DNA of 64,000 nt from Bradyrhizobium sp. 200 (GCF_023100945.1 NZ_CP064689.1:7236001-7300000), one strand, 5' to 3'. Positions 38,672 through 49,913 are shown, counted from the stretch's first letter. The notes: generated from the letters alone by a model not told the origin. Program-made: numbers and translations.

Positions 38672-40495
38672 TCAGAAGCGCTTGATCTCGAGACCGTGCC
38701 TTCTCAAGGCATAGCCAATCTGGCGCGGCGTCAGTCCAAGCAGGCGCGCCGCCTTGGCCTGGACCCACCCGGACCTTTCCATCGCCGCGATTACGCGCTC
38801 GCGATCTGTGACCTTGGCGGCACCTATGATAGGTCGGCCGGGTGGCTCTAGCGGCGTCAGTTCGCTACCGACCGGCTGAACGTGTGCCACAGCTTGTGTT
38901 GGCGGCATGCTCAGCCTCGCGGGGAATGAGATTATCGGGCTCGGCTGTCGCGCCACTTGCTCCGGCCCGCACTTCCATAGCGTGGCCGACAGGCATTGCC
39001 CGTGGCAGCAGGCAAAATCGTCTCTTACGATCGACGATCCATGCGCCAGGGTCGCGGTCCGCTGCACACAGTTCTCCAGCTCGCGGACATTACCGGGAAA
39101 TCCACAATTCATGAGGACGTCAATCGCACTTGAATCGAAGACCAAAGCACGGCCGTTCTCATTGTTGAAGTTCTTCAAAAATCGAGCGGCGAGAAGCGGA
39201 ATATCAGTGCGTCTTTCGCGCAGTGGCGGCAGTAGCAGAGGAACCACGCTGATGCGATAATAGAGATCGGCACGAAACTCCTTCCTTGCCACCGCCTCTT
39301 CAAGATTCTTATTCGTGGCTGCAATCACGCGGACGTCGACTTTGATCGTCTGATTGCCGCCGACCCGCTCGAACTCCTGCTCCTGAAGCACGCGCAGGAG
39401 CTTCGCCTGGAACGACGCCGAGATCTCTCCAATCTCGTCCAGAAACAACGTTCCCTTGTCGGCGAGCTCGAAGCGACCCTTGCGCGCGTTGAATGCGCCC
39501 GTAAACGCCCCCTTCTCGTGACCGAACAATTCGGATTCCAGCACCGTCTCGGTGAGGGCTGCGCAATTCAGCTTGATAAAGGGGCGTTTGGCGCGCGCTG
39601 AACGCTCGTGAATAGCCTTCGCGACCAGCTCTTTGCCCGTACCCGATTCGCCGCGCACCAGAACGGTGCTATTCGATTTTGCGATCAGCTCGATCTTCTC
39701 AAGCAACGCGCGCAGCGCCGGGCTGTCGCCGATAATTCCCTCGATTTGGACCTTCTTACGCTCCCGCCCATGAGGCTTGAGCTCGGACAGCTGCTTCTGC
39801 GGCCGGAAGTCCTCGTCCATAAGCCGCCCGCGATCGCGCGCAAAAACGCAATGCAGCTTCGCCGTCTGGCCCAGAAGGCTTGCGACCATCGTCAGCAGGC
39901 GGAGGTCGTCCTCGAGCCGCGCATGCTTCCCGTTGTCGGCGATGCGGTCGATGCTCAGCGTACCCACAACTTTCTCGTCAATGTCTATGGGAACGCCGAT
40001 GAACGCAACACGCGTATTGCCGGCGGCATCTAGCATCTCGACGTCCGAAGAACTGAAGATCGAATGCAGCGCTACGTTCTCGACGATGAGCGGCCGCCCC
40101 GTCGCCACAATTTGATCAGTTGCTCCTTGCGGCAAGCGCACCCCGCAACGCGCGTCGCGCCCTTCGCTCCGACCGTCGTCTACGATGATCTCGGGCACCC
40201 CGTCATGATCGAACAGACACACGATGCCACGCCGCATCTGCACGAGCGATGGCAGACGCTCGATGACGCTCGCCAGCTTGGCTTCGAGCCGGCATAGGCC
40301 GGTGAGCGTGTGCGCTATTTCAAAGATCGTGCTTAGCGACTTCTCTTGCGACCGCAGAATACAAGCGGAAGGGTCCGCGTCGGAGGTTGAGTTTGGTTTT
40401 TCGCGCAGGGAAACGCTGTCCAGCATAATGACTTCTCCGTTCCTTTCTTGATCCTCCCCATCACCTCGATCGGACTTGTTGGACTCGTGTTGCAT
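38672..40495 (-). CDS. nifA: NifA, sigma-54-dependent activator of nitrogen-fixation genes
   Basis: 607 residues. A GAF domain (about 50-210) precedes the AAA+ domain (about 245-480): Walker [28 protein letters not shown] (the GAFTGA loop contacts sigma-54), Walker [21 protein letters not shown] and [13 protein letters not shown]. The interdomain linker holds the cysteines ...CHGQC...C expected of the oxygen-sensitive rhizobial class. The C-terminal Fis-type HTH is [28 protein letters not shown]. An alternative start is the ATG at 40426 ([10 protein letters not shown]), which has the better site GGAACGGAG. The gene lies between fixR and fixA. The frame is intact although both neighbours are broken. 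Confidence 0.95.
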   Translation of the reverse strand: MQHESNKSDRGDGEDQERNGEVIMLDSVSLREKPNSTSDADPSACILRSQEKSLSTIFEIAHTLTGLCRLEAKLASVIERLPSLVQMRRGIVCLFDHDGVPEIIVDDGRSEGRDARCGVRLPQGATDQIVATGRPLIVENVALHSIFSSSDVEMLDAAGNTRVAFIGVPIDIDEKVVGTLSIDRIADNGKHARLEDDLRLLTMVASLLGQTAKLHCVFARDRGRLMDEDFRPQKQLSELKPHGRERKKVQIEGIIGDSPALRALLEKIELIAKSNSTVLVRGESGTGKELVAKAIHERSARAKRPFIKLNCAALTETVLESELFGHEKGAFTGAFNARKGRFELADKGTLFLDEIGEISASFQAKLLRVLQEQEFERVGGNQTIKVDVRVIAATNKNLEEAVARKEFRADLYYRISVVPLLLPPLRERRTDIPLLAARFLKNFNNENGRALVFDSSAIDVLMNCGFPGNVRELENCVQRTATLAHGSSIVRDDFACCHGQCLSATLWKCGPEQVARQPSPIISFPARLSMPPTQAVAHVQPVGSELTPLEPPGRPIIGAAKVTDRERVIAAMERSGWVQAKAARLLGLTPRQIGYALRRHGLEIKRF

Positions 40496-40687
40496 GCCTG
40501 CCTCGATCTGTCATCCAGTTCTCAGGGCGGGGCGAGAGATGACGCCTCTTCATGGCACGTCGGCAGCACTTACAGTGACTAGATTTGCCGCTTTATTCTT
40601 TCCAACTCGCTGCGCGGATTCGCCTCGGCCAACATGGCTTCCATCGATGAAGCTCAGATTAGCCGGGTTCGCCACGGACGGATTCAC

Positions 40688-41545
40688 TCACAAGTGTTGC
40701 CCGCCATTGATCGGCACTTCGGCGCCAGTGACATAACTTGCCGCATCGGAATATAGGAAGAAAATGACGTTGGCGACCTCTTCGGGTGTACCCATCCGGC
40801 GAACTCCGGCGAACTCCGGCGAACTCCGGCGGACTGGATCTTTGGCACAAGATGCGCTTCCGTGTCAGGCGACAAAATGTCCGTCTTGATTTCGCCGGGC
40901 GCGATCGCATTGACGCGAATGCCATGTGAGGCGTAATCGTGCGCCATTTCGCGCGTGAGACAAGCGAGCGCAGCTTTCGACGTCGCATATGCCGTGCCTG
41001 CAAATGGATGCACCCGCGCGCCGGCGATCGAATTAACATTGACGATCGAGACTGAAGCCGCTTTTAGCTCATCGAACAGACCTTGAGCGAGCAGGACGCC
41101 ACCAGATTGAGGTGGAACCCGCTCATCCAGGTATCGACTGAGGTCGCAGCGACGTCAGCCGGGCACCGTTTGGCGTTTTTGGTGAGTTTCCGGCATTGCT
41201 TATCAGTCCCTGCAGCGGTGCGCCGGCAAGGCGCTCCTTTATCTGGGCAATCACGCGCGGCAGCGTCCGATGATCGCTCAGGTCGACCTCGATATAGCTA
41301 TCCCCTCTGAGTCCCATGGGCAGCGCACCGCGTCGAATGGTTGGCGCGCGCAAGAAATGATGCGCCAACCGGCTTCCGAAAACAACCTTCCGGTGGCGCG
41401 ACCGATACCGCGCGATGGTCCGGTCAATACCAGCGTCTTCCGATCACGCAGCGGACAGCCCGCTCCATCGCGTGAATTGGACCGCGAGGGTCCGTTTCCG
41501 ACGATTGAGCTGCGACCGGATTGTCGTCTGGTAGCCTAGATTCAC
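40688..41545 (-). pseudogene. fixR: fixR, SDR-family protein, multiply frameshifted
   Basis: FixR is a short-chain dehydrogenase-like protein of unknown reaction, first gene of the fixR-nifA operon. Pieces in three frames are recognisable: GTG start NLGYQTTIRSQ at 41545; RDRKTLVLTGPSRGIGRAT (cofactor motif) near 41440; GDSYIEVDLSDHRTLPRVIA and GLISNAGNSPKTP; HPFAGTAYATSKAALACL with the catalytic Tyr-Lys; APGEIKTDILSP; and VIFFLYSDAASYVTGAEVPI to the stop at 40688. At least five indels are needed, one of them the 10-bp tandem repeat at 40801. Its role may now be only to carry the promoter for nifA. Confidence 0.9.
40801..40830. repeat. three tandem 10-bp units inside fixR
   Basis: GAACTCCGGC is repeated three times in perfect tandem, with CATCCGGC before and a diverged unit (GGACTGG) after. 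Ten is not a multiple of three, so copy-number change shifts the fixR frame. It sits where intact FixR has the sequence leading into GTPEEVANV. Confidence 0.9.
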
Positions 41546-41577
41546 ACGCGACTCCGTCTCCTCGCCTGTGCACCTGG

Positions 41578-41593
41578 TGCAGGATCCGGGCCA
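41578..41593 (-). promoter_or_regulatory. sigma-54 (-24/-12) promoter of fixR-nifA
   Basis: On the minus strand TGGCCCGGATCCTGCA has GG and GC ten bases apart as required for RpoN. It lies about 33 bases upstream of the fixR GTG, matching the known arrangement in B. japonicum, where RpoN and RegR promoters overlap. It remains intact although fixR is destroyed. Confidence 0.7.
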
Positions 41594-41656
41594 GAGCGAT
41601 GCAGGCACAAGTGGCGCGCTTTTACGACGCAAATGGCAGGTTCCGAACATCTGGCC

Positions 41657-41672
41657 TGTTTGCTTTTCGACA
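41657..41672. promoter_or_regulatory. candidate NifA upstream activator site
   Basis: TGTTTGCTTTTCGACA fits TGT-N10-ACA exactly and is 64 bases upstream of the -24 element. Autoactivation of fixR-nifA by NifA would be the role. Six defined bases can occur by chance, so confidence is moderate. Confidence 0.4.
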
Positions 41673-42464
41673 CCAGCAACGCCGCAGCAATGGCTGTCGT
41701 CGAGCTCCGGGTGCTGCCCACTGCATGCGCTAGGCCTTCGAGCCGAGAGGCTGGCATTCCCATGGCGAGCTGACTGCGTCGCCCTCGACGAGTGGTCTGT
41801 CGATCATGCGCGCTGGACGAGATAGGTTAGCTGCCTCTGGCGGAGATCAGGTACAATAGCCAGTTCGTCCAAGTTGCTCTCAGCCGTGGTACGCGCGGCC
41901 GCACATGCGGCTCTTGAGCAATATCGATGGGCCGCCGGCCGCGCGGTTCATCACACCTCCGTCCGAAAGGACTCTGCGAGCGGCGCATGAACAAGGCCGT
42001 CGTCCAGAAAACGAGCTGACCGCAAAAGGATTCCCAGCAAAGGCGATCCATCTACCGGACGCGCCTACTTGCTGCTGGGACATTCTGACGTGACTGTTTG
42101 TTACGTCAGATTTCCTCGGCGACCCGGACCGCCATTACCGTGCTTTTCACCGTCTGGCCAGCGATGGCGGATTTGGCCGGATGTGACAGGACCATAACCT
42201 TTCCGCGCGACTCGACTTACACATGAGGGCCCGAAGCATTGCGGGGCAAGGCCGCCGGCGCCCGCCGGCATTGGCCTACGCCTCGCAGGCGTTCGCCCTC
42301 CCATCCGCACCGCATCCGTGGTCGTGCGCCGGTCAGCCGTCGCTTGCGGACGGAAGTCGCCATCCACCGTTCCTGCGAGACGTTGCGAAACGCGATGGTG
42401 TCGAAGCCAGCAGTATCAGGCTGATGATCTAGCCCGCCATTGCTCAGGCTCAGATTCTGGCGCT
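41673..42464. other. intergenic between fixR promoter and nodZ, nothing recognised
   Basis: About 790 bases downstream of the nodZ stop. It should include the nod operon terminator; a GC-rich dyad CCGGCGCCCGCCGG at about 42252-42265 is present, without a T-tract. No gene supported. Confidence 0.35.
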
Positions 42465-43439
42465 TCATGAAGCCGCGAAATGCTCGTACGGGTTATCGAT
42501 CATGGTCAAGTGCTCCGGATTTCTCTGGTCGAATTCAATAATCCGTGGCACGAGCAGACGGGCATAGCGCGTGAAGGCGCTGGTGGGGGGAAAGCGGATC
42601 ACAGTAGCGCATCGCGCAAGAAGATACATGTCGATGAGAGCGGAAGCTCCACCTTCAATTCCCATTTTCGCACTATGCAACGGCCCTGCCCGATCGGCCT
42701 GGAAACGTTTTGGTACGGCGAAGACATCGGGAAACAGACCCGATACGCGATCGAGCACCTGTGCACTGTCCGTGCACAGGAAGACCTTTACAGGCTTTGG
42801 ATATGGCAAAGCCTTGGCTTTACGGATTGCCATGCAGACCTGACGAAGGGCGAGCTCCGAATCGGCCCAGTACGGCGCATGCTCCATGATATCTTCGCCA
42901 TTGCCGTGCCGAACATGAACGCCAATGATGCTATGGCCGCCAAAGTGTTCCTCATACAAGGCGTCGATCCGCGCTTGAATCTCAGACCTGAGCTTGATGT
43001 TCCGAAAGATCAGTCGTTCGGCTTCCTCGCCACAACGCCACATCAGGCAAGCGTCACAGACAATGGTGTTGGCTTCGTTATCTTCTCTTGCCTGGAATAG
43101 CTCGGTCAGTTCGTCACGTTCATGGAAGATCTGCTCATCCGGACGATTGATGCAGTCGATCGATGGCCTATTCCACCACCGCGGGAAGAACGGTCCGGGA
43201 AACGAGAGCTGGTTGACCCGGTCATCGCAAATCACCGGCACTCCAGCGATGTCCTCAAGCGGCTCGAAGAACACCGGAAAGGCATTGCTGAACGGTTGGT
43301 CGATGTAGCAGGAACCGCGCCAGTCAACGACGAGCGTCCGCCCGGTCCGCTGCGCGTACGACCAGGCTGACGCCAGCGACCAGAGGCAATCACCAAAGCC
43401 GGTACGCCTCCGAGAAATAACAAAGCGTTCCTTCGTCAA
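42465..43439 (-). CDS. nodZ: NodZ alpha-1,6-fucosyltransferase
   Basis: 324 residues from a TTG start (MTKERFVISRRRTGFGDCLW). Family GT23 fold: the basic GVHVRHGNGEDIMEH segment corresponds to the donor-binding arginine/histidine motif, followed by VFLCTDSAQVLD and GGASALIDMYLLARCATVI. It transfers L-fucose from GDP-fucose to the C6 of the reducing-end GlcNAc of the Nod factor. Last gene of the operon, 194 bases after nolO; a half nod-box-like sequence in that gap (TCCATTGGCGTGGAT) is not convincing. Confidence 0.95.
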   Translation of the reverse strand: MTKERFVISRRRTGFGDCLWSLASAWSYAQRTGRTLVVDWRGSCYIDQPFSNAFPVFFEPLEDIAGVPVICDDRVNQLSFPGPFFPRWWNRPSIDCINRPDEQIFHERDELTELFQAREDNEANTIVCDACLMWRCGEEAERLIFRNIKLRSEIQARIDALYEEHFGGHSIIGVHVRHGNGEDIMEHAPYWADSELALRQVCMAIRKAKALPYPKPVKVFLCTDSAQVLDRVSGLFPDVFAVPKRFQADRAGPLHSAKMGIEGGASALIDMYLLARCATVIRFPPTSAFTRYARLLVPRIIEFDQRNPEHLTMIDNPYEHFAAS

Positions 43440-43633
43440 GTTATCAAACCCTTCTCGTTGCGCAAGATCAGTTTTGTGTGGCGCACCTACTCATCTGCGA
43501 CTCCGATCCACGCCAATGGACGGCTGGTCACCTGGACGCAAGGCGATCAACCCGCAAGCCCTCCTCCACGGCACCGCGATTGGCAGGTCATGCAAGAGGC
43601 GTCCAAGGAGCGCTCTTCCGCATTGCTCACCTT

Positions 43634-45646
43634 TTACGACCGCGCAGTCTGTGACGGATGCAGCCGAATACGGCGCAGATCCCAAAGCCCGCGCAGTTCG
43701 TTCACGAGAGCTTCTCGCCTAGTCCTGTCAGAGGTGACCCTGGCGAGAAGATCGGCAAGAACAGCTTCCTTCTCAATTTGCATCAGCATGTCGAACAGGT
43801 CATGCGAGACGCGCACGCTGTCCTGGCTGGAGTGACCCATGCGGATCTCGCAGACTGTCTCCTGGCGTTCTCGGCCCGCATGAGCGCGAACCCGGTAAAG
43901 AGATACATGGGGCGGCAGTGATACAGCGAGTGCAGTCCAGCTTTCGAGCGTTGTTGCCCGCTTCTTGACGAGGAATGACCCGACCACAAGGCCATCCAGC
44001 TCGGTCGACAAAAACGCCGTAATCGCATCGGCAACGGAATCTACGATCGGTTCGGCATTGTTGTTGAAGGACGTATTAAGCAGAATCGGGACGCCTGTCC
44101 GGCTCTTGAAGGCATTGATGAGTTCCCAATAGGCGGCATTGCTCGTGCGGGAAACCGTTTGCAGCCGAGCCGTACCATCGATATGCGTGATCGCGCCCAG
44201 CAAAGCACGCTTGGATTCGCGCACGCGAACGACGAAATTCATGAAGGGATATTCTGCGCGACCATCCGGCAACTCAAAGAACGCGCCCGCATCCTCCTCC
44301 AGAACCGATGGCGCAAATGGTCGATAACTCTCGCGCTTCTTGACCATCGCGTTGATCCGGTCCTTGTTCGCCGCGGGCCTCGGGTCCGCAAGAATACTGC
44401 GGTTACCGAGCGCACGAGGGCCGAACTCCGATCGGCCCCGTACCCACCCGATCACGGCGCCATCAGCGATCCACTCGGCTGCTCTGGTCGCCACGTCAGC
44501 GGTTCGTTCAATCTCCAGGTGTCCGGCCCATCCCTTCAGTTCCTGTTCAATGCTGTCGTCGCTGCCGACATCTGGCCCCCAATAAACCGCCTGTAGCCGC
44601 TCGCGGGGCGCAGGCTGCCCGGCCTCGTTCGACACCATCAGTGCCGCGCCCAATGCGCATCCGGCGTCATGCGCAGCCGGCTGCACGAAGATGTCTTCGA
44701 ACAGGCCTGAATACAGGAGTTTTCCGTTCAGCGTGCAGTTGTGGGCCACCCCGCCAGCCAGGCACAACCGTTTCATTCCGGTCGACTCACGGTAATGCCG
44801 CAGAATGTGAAACACGATCCGCTCCAGCGCCTCCTGCAACGATGCGCTCACATCTCGATGCTGTTGCGTGAACGGCATTCCCTTTCGCCGGACCTCGATG
44901 TTGCGCAGCAATGCCGGGCCGATACGTTCGAGGTGAACGCGGTAGCCACCGTTTGCGGAGAGCTCATAGAATTGGGAAAAGAGCTCGCGATAGCGTGCGG
45001 GATCTCCGTAAGGAGCCAGTCCCATAACCTTATACTCGTCGAACAGGCCGTAGCCGAGATATCGGATCGTCTCCAGATAGAACAGTCCGAGAGAGTTATT
45101 CTCTGGAAACGTCATAAGTTCGATCATTTCGGTGCCCGACCCGACCGCCAAGAGACCCGACAGGAAGTCGCCACAACCGTCGATCGCTAGGACCAGGCTT
45201 TCTTCAAAACCCGACATCGCCAGAGCGCTCACGGCGTGGGCCTGATGGTGGCCTACGAATGACACCCGCGAAGGATCAACTTGGGTACCGAACTCCGTGG
45301 CTAGAAGGTGCCGTAACAGCAGATTCGCATCTAGCGGAATTGAGATTTCCGGTTGTGAGATGAACAACCGTTCGAGCATCGCATTGCAATAGGCTTCAGT
45401 AGCGTAGAACGCAATACGATCGACGTCGCGAAGCTCCACGCCCGCGGCTGCAAGACAGTATTCAATCGCACTGCTCGGGAGCTTGTTTGAATGTTTGATC
45501 CGGTTGAGGCGCTCCTCTTCCACGGCAGCGATCACGCGCCCGTCCTTGACAAGTACCGCGGCGCCGTCGTGCAGAAACGTGTTCGGCAGTCCAAGGGGGT
45601 TTTCATAGACTCTATCGAGGCCGCCACTCAATCCTAGACACAGCAT
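43634..45646 (-). CDS. nolO: NolO carbamoyltransferase
   Basis: 670 residues, NodU/CmcH family O-carbamoyltransferase. N-terminal LGLSGGLDRVYENPLGLPN and HDGAAVLVKDGRVIAAVEEERL, FVGHHQAHAVSA with metal-binding histidines, VLAIDGCGDFLSG, LCLAGGVAHNCTLNGK, RSEFGPRALGNRSILADPR and LNTSFNNNAEPIVDS. Its NGR234 relative carbamoylates the non-reducing end of the Nod factor at O-3 or O-4. In this operon it complements NodU (O-6). The frame is open throughout. GGAG lies eight bases before the ATG. Confidence 0.9.
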   Translation of the reverse strand: MLCLGLSGGLDRVYENPLGLPNTFLHDGAAVLVKDGRVIAAVEEERLNRIKHSNKLPSSAIEYCLAAAGVELRDVDRIAFYATEAYCNAMLERLFISQPEISIPLDANLLLRHLLATEFGTQVDPSRVSFVGHHQAHAVSALAMSGFEESLVLAIDGCGDFLSGLLAVGSGTEMIELMTFPENNSLGLFYLETIRYLGYGLFDEYKVMGLAPYGDPARYRELFSQFYELSANGGYRVHLERIGPALLRNIEVRRKGMPFTQQHRDVSASLQEALERIVFHILRHYRESTGMKRLCLAGGVAHNCTLNGKLLYSGLFEDIFVQPAAHDAGCALGAALMVSNEAGQPAPRERLQAVYWGPDVGSDDSIEQELKGWAGHLEIERTADVATRAAEWIADGAVIGWVRGRSEFGPRALGNRSILADPRPAANKDRINAMVKKRESYRPFAPSVLEEDAGAFFELPDGRAEYPFMNFVVRVRESKRALLGAITHIDGTARLQTVSRTSNAAYWELINAFKSRTGVPILLNTSFNNNAEPIVDSVADAITAFLSTELDGLVVGSFLVKKRATTLESWTALAVSLPPHVSLYRVRAHAGRERQETVCEIRMGHSSQDSVRVSHDLFDMLMQIEKEAVLADLLARVTSDRTRREALVNELRGLWDLRRIRLHPSQTARS

Positions 45647-45845
45647 CTTGTTCTCCGTTAATCCTGAGAGGCCTGTTGGCCTATTTCGTATCGCTTGCTT
45701 TGGGAGTAGGCCGCACGTCGCCGCGGGGCCGATCAGGCATCGCTAGCGTGACGAGACTCACATAAGCGTCGCACGCGATCGGAAGTTCGTTACGCCCGAT
45801 ATCTCATCTCGCACACGCGATGCTTCGCTTTAGGTCTTGTTCCTC

Positions 45846-46634
45846 TCACCGCATCAGGCGCTGCCGAAGCAGCACGGCCGAGACGAGGAAGGGAAATGCT
45901 GCGTAGATGCAAAGTGCGCCCACATGCAATCCGACGCTGTCGACCGGCCGACCGAGCATTGCTGGACGAATGAGATCGACCGAATGAGTCAGCGGCAATA
46001 AGGCCGCGATGCGTTGAAATGAACCGGGCAACTGGCTCATTGGGAAGATCGCCCCGCTCAAATACATCATGGGCGTGAGAATGAGCGACTGGTAGAAGAT
46101 GAAATAGTCATGGCTTGGTGCAAGTGCTGAAACGACCATTGCGAGGCTCGCGAAAGTAACGCCAGTGAGGGCGATGGCTGGTAACGCATAGGGGATGGAT
46201 GACCACTCTGCGTAACCCAGCGCGACGGCGACAATCGTGATCGCCGTCCCGGCGAGCAAGGCCTTACTCGCTGCCCATGCCACTTCACCGAGAACAATGT
46301 CGCCGAGCGTAAGGGGCGTACAGAGCACTGCCTCCCACGTGCAATTTGTCTGCATGCGAGCGTAAGCCGCATAGATCGTTTCGAAGGTTGCGGAGACCAT
46401 CGCGCTTGTGGCGACCATGCCAGCCGCCAGAAACGAGATGTATGAGGTCCCCTCAACACCACCTATGATCATTCCAAGGCCAAAACCGAGACCGAACAGA
46501 GAGCTCATCGGCTCGGCCAGATTCCCAAGAATCGATGCCAGAGCGACTTTCCGCCAGACCAGAAAATTGCGGCGCCATACCGCGATCCAGTTCCATGGAT
46601 TAGCAGGGAGCGCCGGCGCAAAACGTTGCCACAT
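45846..46634 (-). CDS. nodJ: NodJ, ABC-2 permease for Nod-factor export
   Basis: 262 residues with six hydrophobic segments; ABC-2 type permease. Conserved features are [34 protein letters not shown], and [26 protein letters not shown] (quoted as [13 protein letters not shown]). It forms the inner-membrane channel with NodI. The start is three bases after the nodI stop, so translation is probably coupled. Confidence 0.95.
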   Translation of the reverse strand: MWQRFAPALPANPWNWIAVWRRNFLVWRKVALASILGNLAEPMSSLFGLGFGLGMIIGGVEGTSYISFLAAGMVATSAMVSATFETIYAAYARMQTNCTWEAVLCTPLTLGDIVLGEVAWAASKALLAGTAITIVAVALGYAEWSSIPYALPAIALTGVTFASLAMVVSALAPSHDYFIFYQSLILTPMMYLSGAIFPMSQLPGSFQRIAALLPLTHSVDLIRPAMLGRPVDSVGLHVGALCIYAAFPFLVSAVLLRQRLMR

Positions 46635-46637
46635 CGT

Positions 46638-47552
46638 TCAGTCCTTTATCTCTCGCCCGGTTAGCCGCAAGAAGACATCCTCCAGATTTGGAGGACGCTG
46701 CAGAAAGCGGAGATCCGTGCGGTTGGCAAGCCGGAGGCGCACCTGCTCTGGATCCGTGACATAGCAGAAGAGCGTCTCCCCGCTCACCTCAGCGCGCTGC
46801 ACTTGGGGTCTGACCAGCGGCAGCAGTTCATGCGGATTACCGCCGTAAATCTCGATCACTTGGCAGCCGATCTGCTGCTCGATCAGCGCGTGAGGCTGAC
46901 CTTCGGCGATCTTACGGCCGTGCTCAAGCACGCACAGGCGGTCGCACAATCGCTCCGCCTCTTCCATGAAGTGGGTGGTGAGAAGGATCGTTTTGCCGCG
47001 CGCTAATAGCGAGCGCAAGCGTTCCCAGATCAGGTGACGGCCGTGCGGATCAAGGCCGGTCGTCGGCTCATCAAGCACTAAGAGCTGCGGGTCGTTAATG
47101 AGGGCCCGTGCCAACGTCAGGCGTCGCTTCATGCCGCCGGACAGTTCGGCGACGCGGGCATCCGCCTTGTTCTCCAGGCGCGCGAATTCGAGCAGTGACG
47201 GCGTGACCGCTTTCACCTCAGCCGCGCTCATGGCGAAGTAGCGCCCGAAAACGAGCAAGTTTTCGCGCACCGTGAGCTGAAGATCAAGGTTATCGAACTG
47301 TGGGACAACCCCGATCCCCCGCCGCGCCAAGCGCGCCCGTGCCGGCACTGGCTCGCCGAGCACGCATATCTTACCTGCGTCGGGCGATGCTACACCCAGG
47401 ATCAAACGCGCAAGCGTGCTTTTGCCCGCGCCGTTTGGTCCCAGCAGACCGAAGCACTCTCCCGGCGAGACGGTAAACGAAAGAGCGTCCACGACGACCC
47501 TGTCGTCGTAGAACTTGCTCACCTGGAAAAGGTCGACTGCCGCGGTTGACAT
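46638..47552 (-). CDS. nodI: NodI, ABC ATPase for Nod-factor export
   Basis: 304 residues from ATG at 47552 ([18 protein letters not shown]), four bases after the nodU stop. Walker [13 protein letters not shown], signature [18 protein letters not shown], Walker [17 protein letters not shown] and switch H in [16 protein letters not shown]. The open frame extends upstream inside nodU, but that extension is not homologous. It energises NodJ for export of lipochitooligosaccharides. Confidence 0.95.
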   Translation of the reverse strand: MSTAAVDLFQVSKFYDDRVVVDALSFTVSPGECFGLLGPNGAGKSTLARLILGVASPDAGKICVLGEPVPARARLARRGIGVVPQFDNLDLQLTVRENLLVFGRYFAMSAAEVKAVTPSLLEFARLENKADARVAELSGGMKRRLTLARALINDPQLLVLDEPTTGLDPHGRHLIWERLRSLLARGKTILLTTHFMEEAERLCDRLCVLEHGRKIAEGQPHALIEQQIGCQVIEIYGGNPHELLPLVRPQVQRAEVSGETLFCYVTDPEQVRLRLANRTDLRFLQRPPNLEDVFLRLTGREIKD

Positions 47553-47556
47553 TTGC

Positions 47557-49269
47557 TTACGCCATCGCGACGGACGTTGTTCGCGCCGCTTCCTCGCTCG
47601 CGCGCTTTCTTGTGTAAAGCAGGCCGTTACACCATACGTGATCGACGCGTCCCCACTGGCACGCGGCGGCAGCATCCGGGAAAAAGCCGCGTCCATGCAG
47701 ATTGGCGCTGGTATTGCAAAGCAGCGGAATGGCTGTGAGTTTCTCGTATTCGACGAGAAGCTCGGCCACTTTATGCTGAGAGGTTCTGGAAACGGTCTGT
47801 AGACGAGCAGATCCATCGAGATGCACGACGGCGGGAATTTTGTCCCGCCATTCCGGTCGCGTCTGGTGATCGAACAGCATGTACGGATCGGGTATTCCAG
47901 GGCTAAAAATCTCCGCCGCACGATCCTCCAGGCATATCGGCGCTACCGGCCTGAAATGCTCACGAAGTTTGATGTCGTTGAGATGATCTTTCATTCCTTC
48001 CCAGCTCGCAGCCGCGAGAATGCTTCTGCCACCCAAGGCTCGTGGTCCGAGCTCGGCACGCCCGGCAAGGAAGACCACGGGCTTGTCGCAAGCGAGGATT
48101 GCCGCAAGTTCGCCCATAGTGCAGGGCGCGCCCTCCCATTCGGGCGGGACTTCGCTGGGACGAACGGCCGGTCCACTGTAGACCGACCATTCCAGAGCTC
48201 TAAAGCCTTGCTGTGCCGCCAGTGCAGAGCAAGCAGCACCAATGGCTGAGCCGCTGTCGTTCGGAAAGGGCGGCACCCACACGACATCGAACAGGCCGGT
48301 CGCACGAAATGCACTATTCCACTTAATATTCAGGCCACAGCCGCCGGCTATGCAGAGGTTACGCGCCCCCGCAAGATCCGAATGCCGCTCCACAACATCA
48401 GCAATGGTGCGAACCAGCAGACGCTCTAGAAAGACGTGAAATGACGCAAGGACGTCTTCGGCTTGCTTTTCCTTCAATCGCATTGCGCACGCATCGAAGA
48501 AGTCGTGCAAAGCTTCAAGTGGCGATTGTGAGCTGTTGACCTCTTCAAGCTCAGGACAAGCGCCCTCAGCATCCGCGGCAAAGTGCGCCTCATAAAGTTC
48601 ATGAAACGTCTTAATACTGTCCTCGTCGGGCGATCCCAGCGCGATATAGGCCATCAGCTTGCCGGCAATACCGAGATCCCAGCTGGTCCGGTCTGCCCGC
48701 CTGTAAGGTCCAAAGTGATGTCCTGCCGTCGCATAGGCGTGACCTATCATCGGAAACAGGCACTCGATGAACCGGATGCCGTGGGGCTCGACATAGTAGA
48801 GGCGTGGAAACATGCAGCCGTCCCACACCAAGCAGAAAGCAGATTGTGCGGATTTGGCAAACGAGCTGGCGCAGTATGCGGATGCTACGTGCCCGATGAC
48901 ATGGGGATAGCTTTGATAGGGATATAGCTTCCCATCAAGCATGAGGCCGATGCGATCGCGGGGCGTCAGGGGGCTATCGCCTTGCCGTTCGACATACGGC
49001 GCGCCCTTGAGCTTGATGGTCGTCGTCCCACTAAGGACTTCAAACTGCGACTCGAACTCTCCATCCCAGCCATCAATGACGAACTGATCAACATCGCTCG
49101 GATCCAGCCCGTGCTCCGCCAAGGCGCCAACAACGGCATCCAGATTGTCAATGGTTTGATAACGCGGATTGTTGTTCAGCTTCTCCTGTTCGACACAAAA
49201 CACCACCCGGCCGTCCTCGATCAGAGCGACTGCCCCGTCATGCGTCAACTTGATGCCGCAGATACGCAT
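47557..49269 (-). CDS. nodU: NodU 6-O-carbamoyltransferase
   Basis: 570 residues; start at 49269 ([21 protein letters not shown] quoted in part) with AAAGGAG five bases upstream. Family motifs: [11 protein letters not shown] with metal-binding histidine, [46 protein letters not shown] and [16 protein letters not shown]. It transfers carbamoyl from carbamoyl phosphate to O-6 of the non-reducing GlcNAc. It is related to nolO in the same operon, giving two carbamoyltransferases. Confidence 0.95.
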   Translation of the reverse strand: MRICGIKLTHDGAVALIEDGRVVFCVEQEKLNNNPRYQTIDNLDAVVGALAEHGLDPSDVDQFVIDGWDGEFESQFEVLSGTTTIKLKGAPYVERQGDSPLTPRDRIGLMLDGKLYPYQSYPHVIGHVASAYCASSFAKSAQSAFCLVWDGCMFPRLYYVEPHGIRFIECLFPMIGHAYATAGHHFGPYRRADRTSWDLGIAGKLMAYIALGSPDEDSIKTFHELYEAHFAADAEGACPELEEVNSSQSPLEALHDFFDACAMRLKEKQAEDVLASFHVFLERLLVRTIADVVERHSDLAGARNLCIAGGCGLNIKWNSAFRATGLFDVVWVPPFPNDSGSAIGAACSALAAQQGFRALEWSVYSGPAVRPSEVPPEWEGAPCTMGELAAILACDKPVVFLAGRAELGPRALGGRSILAAASWEGMKDHLNDIKLREHFRPVAPICLEDRAAEIFSPGIPDPYMLFDHQTRPEWRDKIPAVVHLDGSARLQTVSRTSQHKVAELLVEYEKLTAIPLLCNTSANLHGRGFFPDAAAACQWGRVDHVWCNGLLYTRKRASEEAARTTSVAMA

Positions 49270-49280
49270 AGTGGCTCCTT

Positions 49281-49913
49281 TCAAGCTCGACCGTTAGGAC
49301 GGATCGAAGATCGCTCCGGATTGCGAAAACGGACCAACAAGCAGTCTTCGTCAGCCGACTGCCCCTGGCACTGCACGCGTTCGACCTCAATGAGCGCTTC
49401 AGTCAAAATCGTGATGACTGTCTCGGCGCCAGCGACATGCCCCCATCGCCTGCAGGTGGCATCACGTGCAGATCCGAAGACCAGATGCCCACGTGGAGCA
49501 AGCATGTTCACCATCTTGTCGATTGCGGTACGCATCCGTGTCATGTCTTCGAGGTAGTAGAGAACTTCGGCGACCACGATCAGATCGAACAGCTCTTCGG
49601 TCGAGAACTGCAGAATATCGGTCGCCGCCCAGCTGATATGCGACCACCTCTTGGTCCGCTGGACCGCTCGACCGATCGCTCGCGGCATAACATCGATGAC
49701 CGTGAGCCGTTTGCAGTGAGGAGCAAGCTTCTCTGTGAATGCACCGGCAGCGCACCCGACCTCGAGGCCGGTTGAGACGGCGCCGTTCGACAGCGATAGC
49801 CGTAGCAATTGGGTGTGACGCTCACGTTCGAACGGATTGTCGTCAAGCCGCCACGGGTCATCGTTAGTCAGCTCCCGTTGCAACGATTGATATGTCTTGT
49901 CCACGCTCACCAC
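49281..49913 (-). CDS. nodS: NodS N-methyltransferase
   Basis: 210 residues, class I SAM-dependent methyltransferase. Motif I is GLEVGCAAGAFTEKLAP, followed by LTVIDVMPRAI and LFDLIVVAEVLYYLED. The N-terminus YQSLQRELTNDDPWRLDDNPFE is characteristic of NodS. It methylates the free amine of the deacetylated chitooligosaccharide after NodB. It lies 55 bases after nodC and 11 bases before nodU. Confidence 0.95.
   Translation of the reverse strand: MVSVDKTYQSLQRELTNDDPWRLDDNPFERERHTQLLRLSLSNGAVSTGLEVGCAAGAFTEKLAPHCKRLTVIDVMPRAIGRAVQRTKRWSHISWAATDILQFSTEELFDLIVVAEVLYYLEDMTRMRTAIDKMVNMLAPRGHLVFGSARDATCRRWGHVAGAETVITILTEALIEVERVQCQGQSADEDCLLVRFRNPERSSIRPNGRA

Noticed and set aside
43500..43530. half nod box (TCCATTGGCGTGGAT) between nolO and nodZ
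   Set aside because: Only the 5' half resembles the consensus, with a wrong spacing, and there is no AATCGATTTT block after it.
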